The notes under the pieces: model-generated
Told to the model about the DNA's origin: nothing
Database searches by the model: none
The model's input: the letters and a program-made list of their open reading frames with translations, nothing else
Assembly (NCBI GenBank): GCA_033239125.1
Contig: BSWB01000007.1
Coordinates: 106,832,082-106,896,081 of the forward strand
Origin: Fagopyrum homotropicum
Lineage: Eukaryota; Streptophyta; Magnoliopsida; Caryophyllales; Polygonaceae
Length of the DNA stretch: 64,000 nucleotides
Direction: 5' to 3'
In this document: piece after piece, positions 55,599 through 64,000 of the stretch
How positions within the stretch are numbered: position 1 is the first letter of the stretch
How the letters are laid out: each line of letters opens with the position of its first letter
Made by a program: the position numbers and the translations under genes

Positions 55599-57118
55599 TC
55601 ACTGAGGAGCTGGTGGTGGTGGAAACGGGAAGAAGCTGGAGTCGTAGTTCCGCCCAAACTGCTGGTGGTAGATGTCTCTCATCATCCTATCATGTGCATC
55701 GGCTCGTGCATCCCTAGCGTCCTGCCGGATCTCCAAAGCACCGACTCTCCTGGAAAGGTCGGTGGCCCACTCCGGTAGCTGCTCGTACCACTCCGGCGCC
55801 TGACTGTACCAAGCTGGTGCATCTGATGGTGCTGGTGCAGGTGGTGGTTGTGCATGCCAAGTCGGTGGAGCTCCCATCCACTTCGGCTGTGTGCTATACC
55901 AATCGGGAGGGGTCGCCATCCATGTCGGTCTCTCACTCACGTTGGCACGGCGAGAGGAAGAACCGGAAGGTCTAGCAGGGCGGGGAGACTGCCTAGGGAG
56001 GTCGGGAAATGTGTCCGGCTGATCTAGAAAACTGCCAAAGTCATGATCCTCACCTCCCTCAAAACCTTCATCCCCTCCTCCTCATTTGCAGCTGGCATCT
56101 CTGGGGGAACATACGGAGGTGCTACCAATCTATTCGCATGCATAGCAGCGAATGTCTCCTTCCAGTTATGGCGTCCAACCATAATGGAGTACTCGGGAAG
56201 ACATGTAACACCTCTACCTCCTCTACCCTCCCAAGGCATGGCAGCGGTAGGTGGACCTCTATGCCTAGGAAAGATAATACCTCTAGTCATGAGGCTCTGA
56301 AGTCCTAAAGGTCTGGCCGCTATCCTAGTGCACGCAGAAAAGTCGATACCCAGCTGTCTAGCAATGTGGGTAACCATCCCACCATATCCGATATTGCCAG
56401 CCCTCTTGTTCTTTAGCTTACTCGTGGTAGAAGCTAAGAGGGTGGCACATTCAGCAGGCCTACCATGCAGCATACAATACAACAGAAACAACTCATCAGT
56501 CTTGATCTTCTGAGGAGTCTCAGTCCTAGGGAAAAGACACTAAAAAAGTACCCGGTGGGCTATCTTCAAGGCTAAGTGATAGATCAACTTAGCCTTGGTA
56601 TCAGCTGGTTGTCAGCGGTCCTCGCTAGCATATACCATAACAATGTCCTCCCAAAAATCCTTGGCGTACACGCCACTAGGAAAACGACCATTGAAGGTCT
56701 CATGAAACCCAAAGAAGGTTCCAAACTCTTGGATCGAAAACTCATAGTTCCTCTCCATCAGCCTGAAAGAAACTGTCCTATCCACATGACTATGCTCAAA
56801 AGAGATCACAAACTCTCTAGTGATCTCCTTATACGCATCTTCCCGAATGGCGGAGAAGATGATCAAACCAGCTCTATCTAGTAACCAAGTAAGGTCACCT
56901 ACCACATTCAGTGGCTCTAACTCCTCAAGAAGCAAATATCGTGGTCCTATGACCGGTCTCTTCTCGATCCTCTCTAAGGCATCGAGGTAATCCTCATGAA
57001 TCTTAGGAATTCTAGGGGGTGGTGGTGATGGTGGCTCACTAGGAGGTACTTGGGAGGAGGAGGAAGCATTACCTTTCCTTTTCTTATTCATATTAGACAT
57101 TCTCCTAACCAAATCCAT
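55599..57118 (-). pseudogene. ORF1 (post-pol Athila ORF) of H, broken in several places
   Basis: Part 1 (56612-57118) starts MDLVRRMSNMNKKRKGN, a basic Ser/Pro-rich head, then a globular region (HEDYLDALERIEKRPVIGPR, FQEFGTFFGFHETF-like). A stop separates part 2 (56024-56491: YCMLHGRPAECATLLASTTS, GNIGYGGMVTHIARQLGIDF), and another precedes part 3 (55599-55940), which has a Trp-Pro-rich repeat (PTWMATPPDWYSTQPKWMGA) and an Ala/Asp/Arg coiled-coil-like tail. It matches ORF1 of D in layout: globular domain, then low-complexity and coiled-coil tail. No transmembrane helix is evident, so I would not call it an envelope protein. Function unknown. Confidence 0.78.
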
Positions 57119-57947
57119 ATTCTGTCCAAAATCACGGCCTGTTCTTCAGGTTCCACGGCCGTGGAATGCCCAATGACCGTGGTTCGGCTCGTAATTTCTC
57201 AAAATCCACTCAATTAACACCAAAATCAACAGACAGCAGCCCTAGACTAATTCCAATCCAGTTCTAATCAGTTCTCCTAAAAATTCTTGCGAAAATTGAA
57301 TCAAATCGACAAAGTGAGAGAAGAGAAGAAAAACCTAGGTTTTGGATTTTTAAAATCCAAATTCCGTCTTCTCCGGCGATTTTCCACTCGAATTGTTGCT
57401 TGGATCTTGTAGATGGTTGAATTTGCTTCACTTTGGGTCAAAGAATCGTTCGAAATGATTAACGAACGGAGATTTGAGAGAGGGGGATCGAATCGGCGAT
57501 TTTAGGCGTGGAATTGGGTGTTTTTGGTGTTCTTTGTGAAGAGACGTGGTTTATATAGTAACCGTAAAATTTTTGGAAAATTACGGTCATTCGGGGGTTT
57601 CTACGGCCGTGGAAATGTACGGAACCGTGGTTTTGGTGATTTTTCTCAGGCTTTTGTAAATTACGGTCACTATAGCTGTCACGGCCATGGTTTTGGCCGT
57701 GGAACTCTCTGTAATGTGCCAAAGTCCAAGTTTCGTCAATTTCTTCTAACTTTTCCTTCTCCCTTGCCTCTTCCATTGATCCTACATCCAAAAATACGAA
57801 CATACCGGAAGGTATCGAAGGCAAAACAAAACAAAAACGTCTAAGCTACTCTAATCTATGAATCAAAAACAAAAACGTAAGTGCAATACCTTGGGTTGCC
57901 TCCCAAGAAGCGCTTGTTTAAGGTCCGTAGCTAGACCGTACTTACAC
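57119..57947 (-). other. Post-integrase spacer of H with palindromic motifs
   Basis: Counterpart of 2650-3477 in B. CCACGGCCGTGG is at 57153-57164; degenerate copies lie at 57600-57612 and 57678-57705. The conserved block TTGGGTTGCCTCCCAAGAAG lies at 57891-57910 next to the pol end. Confidence 0.75.
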
Positions 57948-60900
57948 TTATTCAAGTGCGGTAGGTGCGAACTCTTCAGCTTGGAGTTCCGGTGAGTACT
58001 TCTTGAGTCTTTGACCATTCACCTTAAAGCTTCCGCCCTTTTCACCCCATACTTCAACTGCACCATGGGGAAAAACACGTTTGATTAGATAAGGTCCAGT
58101 ACAACGAGATTTAAGCTTACATGGAAAGAGACGAAGTCTTAAATTGAAGAGGAGAACTTGATCTCCTTCTTTGAGGTCGTTCGGAATGATATGCTTATCA
58201 TGCCAACGCTTCGCTCTTTCTTTATAAATCTTGGCGTTTTCGTAGGCATTCAAGCGAAGTTCTTCAAGCTCGTTAAGGTCCAAGAGACGCTTCTCTCCCG
58301 CCTCCTTCATGCTGAAGTTCAACCACTTTATTGCCCAATACGCCTTATGCTCCAATTTTACCGGCAAGTGACAAGACTTCCCATACACAAGGTTGTATGG
58401 CGTCATACCTATGGGAGTCTTATACGCAGTCCGGTATGCCCATAATGCGTCATCTAGCTTCAAAGATCAATCCTTCCTTGTCCTTGAAACCGTCTTCTCT
58501 AGGATTCCTTTAATCTCCCGGTTCGAGATCTCCACTTGTCCACTAATTTGTGGATGATAAGGGGTGGCGATCTTGTGAGTCACCCCATACTTAGCTAATA
58601 GAGCTTCGAATCGTCGGGCAATGAAGTGAGAGCCTCCATCACTAATGATAGTCCGTGGTGTCCCAAATCGTGGGAAAATGGTCTTGTTAAGGAAGGAACT
58701 TAACCACAACCATGGCATCATTAGTAGGAGAGGCAATTGCTTCAACCCATCTCGAAACATAATCTACGGCTAAAAGTATGTATTGGTTTCCACAAGATGA
58801 TGGGAAAGGTTCCATGAAGTCTACTCCCCAAACGTCAAAGATCTCCACCTCTTGAATGTTGTTAAGAGGCATCTCGTTTCTCCTAGATATGTTCCCTGTT
58901 ATTTGACAAGCATCGCAGCAGGAAACAAAGGTTTGCACATCTTTAAATAAAGTATGCCAAAAGAATCCGGATTGCAATACCTTAGCGCTAGTCTTGTTTG
59001 AACTAGCGTGTCCTCCACAAGGTAGTGAATGACAATGACGGATGACACTTTGCATCTCATCTTCCGGCACACATCGTCGAATGATGCCGTCAGGACCTCT
59101 CTTAAAGAGGAGAGGTTCATTCCAAAAGTATTCCCGAACATCCTTAAAGAATTTCTTTCTTTGTGCGTAGGATAATTCGGGTGGTAATTCCTGGCAAACT
59201 AAATAGTTAACAAAAGCAAACCATGGTTCATAACCTTTGGTGATCACGTCGATACACTCTTCTATGATATGTAAATGCTCGTCCGGAAAGGAGTCATCTA
59301 TAGGTAGATTGTCGTCCTCAAGATGTGGTAGACGACTCAAATGATCCGCAACAGAATTTTCCAAACCCTTCTTGTCACGGATCTCTAGATTGAATTCTTG
59401 TAGGAGAAGAATCCATCTAATTAGCCTTGGCTTTGCATCCTTCTTTGCAAGCAAATACCGGATCGCAGCATGATCCGTGTACACAATCACCTTTGCAGGT
59501 ACAAGATAAGAGCGAAACTTTTCAAATGCATATACAATTGCTAAAAATTCTTTCTCGGTAGTGGCGTAGTTGAGCTGCGCTTCATCTAGCGTCTTGCTAG
59601 CGTAGTAGATAGCGTGGGTTCGTCCTTCCTTTCTTTTCCCAAGCACAACTCCTATAGTTACGTCACTTGTGTCACATATAACCTCGAATGGAAGATTCCA
59701 ATCCGGAGGTTGAATAATTGGTGCTGAGATTAGAGCTTCTCGAATCCTATTAAACGCATCTAAGCATTCCTGCGAAAAATCAAAAACTACATCCTTCATC
59801 AATAGATTAGTAAGCGGCTTTGATATCTTAGAGAAATCCTTTATAAAACATCTATAAAATCCAGCATGTCCTAGAAAACTTCTTATCCCTTTCACCAAAG
59901 TTGGGGGAGGAAGCTTTTCTATAGTCTCTATCTTAGCCTTATCCACTTCAATCCCTCTACTAGAGATTAAGTGTCCTAATACAATGCCTTCTTTCACCAT
60001 AAATTGACACTTTTCTCAATTAAGAACTAGGTTAGTGTCTTCACACCTTTGTAGCACAAGAGCAAGGTTAGAAAGGCAATTATCGAAAGAGGAACCATAA
60101 ACAGAAAAATCATCCATAAAAACCTCCATGATCTCCTCTATGTACTCCGAGAAGATAGCCATCATGCACCTTTGAAAGAAGTTGGGGCGTTGCAAAGCCC
60201 AAACGGCATTCTCCTATAAGCAAACGTACCCCACGGGCACGTGAATGTGGTCTTCTCTTGATCGTCCGGATGTATCGGGATCTGAAAGAAACCACTATAA
60301 CCGTCAAGATAGCAAAAGTGTGAGTGTTGTGCTAACCTCTCAAGCATTTGGTCGATGAAGAGTAGTGGGAAGTGTTCCTTCCTCGTCGCGTTGTTTAGCT
60401 TGCAGCAGTCTATGCACATCCTCCATCCTGTAACGGTTCGCGTAGGAATGAGCTCATTGTTCTTGTTGGTAATGACCGTCATCCCTCCCTTCTTTGGAAC
60501 CACCTGTAAGGGACTCACCCACTTGCTATCGGAGATAGGATAGATGATACCTGCATCAAGTAGTTTAAGAATTTCCTTCTTGACAACCTCCTTCATGGTC
60601 GGATTTAACCGCGTTTGAGGTTGTCGCGAAATTCTAAAGTCTTCTTCCATTAGGATCTTATGCATGCATAGTGAAGGTTTGATTCCTACTAGATTCTCTA
60701 TAGTATACCCTAAGGCTTTCCTATGTTTCTTAAGAATAACCATAAGCTTACTATGATCATCTATACTCAAATCGGAACTAACAATTACCGGAAAGGTAGA
60801 ATTAGGTCCTAGAAATGCGTACCTTAGATGTGCGAGAAGTGGCTTCAATTCCATCACTATAGGGATCTCCAATGGCTCTTGAGGAGTGTCTAATGTTTCC

Positions 60901-61356
60901 ATAGAAGTGTCTAAGGATGTAGAAGATGTTGGAGAAGAATTAAAAGAAGTGGCGGAGAAAACACAATTTCCTTCAGATTCACCCAAAATTACGGCTCCCC
61001 TGTTTCCTCCACGGCCGTGGTTTTGGGCGTGGAAATCAATTACGGTGCCTCTATTTGTTCCACGGCCATGGTTTTGGCCGTGTAACTTACTGGAGTCCTC
61101 TGAATAGCTAATTACGGTCATGTTGGTGGATTCCACGGCCGTGGAATAGCACGACTGGCCGTGATTTCTTACCTTCTCTGACCCATCGTAGAGTTTCTCA
61201 AATTCTTCTTCATACACTTCTTTTTGCTTCTCTAAAGCTTCAATTTCCTCATTACATTCCTCTTCTTCCCCTATATCGATAATGCTCATAGAGATCACCT
61301 TTTGTAAGGGATCTTTGAAGAGAATCGAACTTACCTCCTCTATAGATAGCTCTTCG
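57948..61356 (-). pseudogene. pol: pol of H: linker, RT, RNase H, integrase, with several breaks
   Basis: Same domains as B pol. Breaks: a frameshift in RT near 60165 (after FGLCNAP), TGA at 60016-60018 where B has Trp (NWEKC), a frameshift near 58687 in integrase, and TGA at 58467-58469 where B has Trp (RKDWSLK). The FMDD box lies in the short unassigned piece near 60105-60120. Integrase motifs VDFMEPF (G to E next to the first catalytic Asp), ISDGGSHF and GQVEISNRE are readable. The linker carries perfect palindromes at 61009 and 61133. Confidence 0.9.
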
Positions 61357-63881
61357 TCATGGATGTTGAATATATCTTCGTCAAAGGCTGGTTCCTTCAC
61401 CAAAGTGGAGAGAACGAACTCTACCTTTTCTTCTCCTATGTCGAAGGCGAGTCTAGCATTCTTGCAATCAACCATACAACCGGATGTTACAAGAAACGGT
61501 CTTCCGAGTATGATCGGGACCGGACTATCTGCAGGAATGTCAAGCACAACATAATCTATAGGAACATAGAACTTACCAAGCTTGACCGGGACGTCTTCAA
61601 CTATGCCGACGAGACGAGTTATGGACCGATCCGCCATGTATAACGTCATCTTCACCGGTTTAGGTTCGCCTAAACCGATCTTCCTGCATAAGGCAAGCGG
61701 AATGATGCTCACACTTGCTCCTAAATCACATAATGCATCATATGTGACATCTCCCACTCCTATGGGAATACAAAATGACCCCGGATCCTTCAGCTTTGGG
61801 GGCATCTTTTCCTTCATTGTCTTGATGAGATCCGACGAATCCGAACTCATCTTGACCTCTCCAAAATCCTCTAATTTCCTCTTGTTAGAGAGGATCTCCT
61901 TTAAGAACTTCCCATAAGCTGGCATACCTACAATTGCATCAATGAAAGGTATATTAATATGCAGTTTGCTCATGAGTTCAATAAACTTACCGAATTGCTT
62001 GTCTAGATGCGCTCTTGCTCTAGATTGTGGGAATGGTAGGGGAGGTTTGAAAGCTGGAGGAGGAATGTAGATGTCTTCCTTCTCCTTCCCCTTCTCGACG
62101 GGAACTTCCACAAACTTAGGCTGCGGGTCGGTGGTTGTTGCTCCGCTCCTAGTTGTGATAGCCATCACCCTTCCTTTTGGGTTATCCTCCGTCTTTCCTG
62201 GAAGTTTTCCTTGATTCCTAGGAACTTCCTCAGCATGGCTAAACATTTGGTTTTCTAAAACCTTTTGGGATTTATCAACCTTAGTAATGTGATCATCGAC
62301 CTTAATGATGTGACTCTCCAATCCTTGAAGCTTTCCCAAAATTGTTTCCAACATGGGATCGGGCTTCTCTTTCCCCGAAGTGCTTCCACTATTAGATGCT
62401 TGTTCCTGACTTTTCAAAGGAATGGAAGAAGAAGAAGGTGGAGTTAGTGAATTTCCTGAATTGGGATATGAATTACCGGAATTGTGTTGTTGGTTGGAAC
62501 GCCAATTGTTATTATTTGAACCCCTATTGTTGTTCCAATTGTTATTCCGGTTGTTGTTGTTGTTCCAATTGTTCCGGTTGTTGTTCCGGTTGTTGTTCCG
62601 GTTGTTGCGGTTTGTATTCTCATTCCCATTGTGGTTATTATTGTTTCCCAAATAACCCACATCTTGCCCCTTTTGCTTTGGAAAGTTGGTTTTAATGGCT
62701 TCCTTCAATTCTTTAATCTCGGTATTGAGAGAAAAGATTTGAGTTTGAGCAGCTTGTGATAGCTTTGCTCCTTGCTCCACATGATTTGCTTCCACTTTCT
62801 AGTGAGAATACTTCTCAATGACTCGGGCTTGTTTCTCAATGAAGTCCCAAGCGTCATCTTCCCTCATGTCCATGAATGTACCACATGAAAGGGATTGGAG
62901 CTTGAATTGTGTTTCTATATCCAGCCCCTTATAGTATATCTCCAATAGCTCCAACTTGGAAATGTCATGGTGTGGGCAATCCAATAGTAAATCCTGAAAT
63001 CTTTCCCAAGATTGAAACAAACTTTCGTTAGATCTCATAGAAAATGCATTAATCTTACCTCTCAACTCCGCCGTTTTAGATGGCAGAAAGAATTTGGTGA
63101 GGAACTCCGAAGAAAGATCCTCCCATGTGTTGAGTCTTCCATTTGAAAGAGCTTGATACCAAGATAAAGTTTTCCCTTTCAAGGAGAAGAAGAATGGCTT
63201 GATCTTGTAGTTGTTGGTGGTTGCGTTCTTTGGCTTCATTGTCTCCATTAAGATCTCAAAATTCTATAACTGTTGATGTGGAGATTCGCTACTCGTTCCT
63301 CTAAACTGGCTTTGGCGAACGATGGTAATAGCTTGTGGGTTGAAGCTAAACCCTTGCATATCATCAGCATCAAAGTTCACACCTAGACGGCGTGGTTGCT
63401 GAATTGGATCCATCCTTTGGCCAAGAGTTCTTGGCTCTTCTTCCACATGAGCGGCTCGCGCGCCCCCAGCCAGGACACGATAGTTGGCAGCCGGTCTTTG
63501 TCTCGGATTAAATTGATTCATGTTGACCGTCGGATTAAGATCTTCAAGAGATGGCATGGAGGAGTCACTATCCTCATCGGATGAGTTGGCTCTAACCGAT
63601 CTTGTTAGTTTCCTCCTCTCCTTCTTCTTGAGGTCACTTAATTCCAGCCTCATTTGAAACATCATATCCGATAGCTCATCAATTTTCGATTGATGACGGT
63701 CCGATTCTTCCTTGTGAGTCTTCTCGCTCCATCTAAGTTGAGCTTCGGATTCCGCTAACTCTGTTTGATAATCCCGCTCTTTTTCTTCAGCCATCTTTCT
63801 TTCTTTGAGTTTCTTCCTCAAAGTCTTCTCAAGTTCTTGATCAAGAGGTAAGAGGTCCTTGTTGTTCCTAGACCTACGCAT
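61357..63881 (-). pseudogene. gag: gag-protease of H with two or more stops
   Basis: Starts MRRSRNNKDLLPLDQELEKT near 63881. Stops TAG at 63264-63266 (Gln in B, HLQNFE) with a small gap to the next piece, and TAG at 62799-62801 (Arg in B, YSHRKVE). The Asn/Arg tract is at about 62500-62645. The protease has the active site CDLGASVSIIPLALC and IILGRPFL. Protease runs straight into the linker with no stop (IFNIHDEEL), as in G. Confidence 0.9.
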
Positions 63882-63982
63882 ATACCTAAAGTAACCTGCA
63901 AATATCACTCAAGAGAGATATCAAATAACAAGAGCAAGCTCCCAAGCTTGATAACCGGTAACCGAATTCGGCCTAGACCAAA

Positions 63983-64000
63983 TCCCCGGCAACGGCGCCA
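63983..64000 (-). other. Primer-binding site of H (tRNA-Asp type), at the window edge
   Basis: The last 18 bases are the complement of TGGCGCCGTTGCCGGGGA. The 5' LTR of H should begin about six bases to the right of the window. Confidence 0.93.

Larger units (their letters stand above)
54677..64000 (-). mobile_element. Element H: Athila (B family), internal region complete, no LTR in view
   Basis: Right to left: primer-binding site at the window edge, gag, protease, linker with palindromes, RT, RNase H, integrase, spacer, ORF1 and 3' region to 54677. The 5' LTR lies just beyond the window. No 3' LTR is found where the 3' region ends against G. The coding frame is broken at six or more places. 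H is diverged from B and G but shares every landmark. Confidence 0.9.

Noticed and set aside
55599..57118. Calling ORF1 of H or D a viral envelope protein
   Set aside because: No signal peptide, hydrophobic transmembrane helix or cleavage site is visible in the readable parts.

Overview
The window is nuclear DNA of a flowering plant, almost certainly a eudicot; I cannot name the species. The signs are Ty3/gypsy LTR retrotransposons of the plant-only Athila and Tekay/Del lineages, tRNA-Asp and tRNA-iMet primer-binding sites, Harbinger-type MITE ends, a Mutator-like transposase fragment, and one spliced host gene. At least 80 percent is nested, partly decayed retroelement.

Layout. 1-2481: end of a Tekay-like element A (+), ending in an LTR that has jumped into the ORF1 of Athila element B. 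2482-11356: Athila B (-), the best preserved element, with gag-protease and RT-RNase H-integrase frames separated by one stop codon; its 5' LTR is 9508-11356. B sits inside an older Athila-like element C (-, 11357-15774), which is truncated. 15775-18066 is old host DNA with a MITE remnant and a Dicer-like exon fragment. 18067-25188 is element D (-), a complete LTR unit with target duplication TTCAC, carrying gag and ORF1 but no pol. 25194-26424 is old host DNA. 26425-35384 is Tekay/Del chromovirus E (-), complete ends with target duplication ATCCT but heavily decayed coding, including a chromodomain. 35390-38400 is host DNA with a TAF1-like exon fragment, a Harbinger/Tourist MITE with TTA duplication, and an extremely AT-rich stretch.

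38482-41458 is the only convincing host gene: a four-exon eEF1A lysine methyltransferase (EEF1AKMT1/EFM5 family) of 259 residues on the + strand. Downstream lie a retroelement remnant (42.0-43.1 kb), the 5' part of a MULE with a PB1-like N-terminal ORF (43.5-44.6 kb), Athila-like F (-, 44.6-50.2 kb), Athila G (+, 50213-54676, LTR plus gag-protease only) inserted in F, and Athila H (-, 54677-64000), joined tail to tail with G and ending at the window edge exactly at its primer-binding site.

The most unusual signal is not a gene. Each retroelement family carries its own short GC-rich motif, repeated in the LTR, in the protease-RT linker and in the spacer around ORF1. It is CCACGGCCGTGG (perfect palindrome) in B/G/H, CCACGGGCGTGG in F, ATCTCGGTCGAGAT-like in C, ATCTCGGGCGAGAT-like in the 42-kb remnant, and CGCAGGGGCGG in both D (Athila) and E (Tekay), which are unrelated lineages. 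Most inactivating stops that can be read by comparing copies are C-to-T or G-to-A transitions, as expected of methylated, silenced elements.
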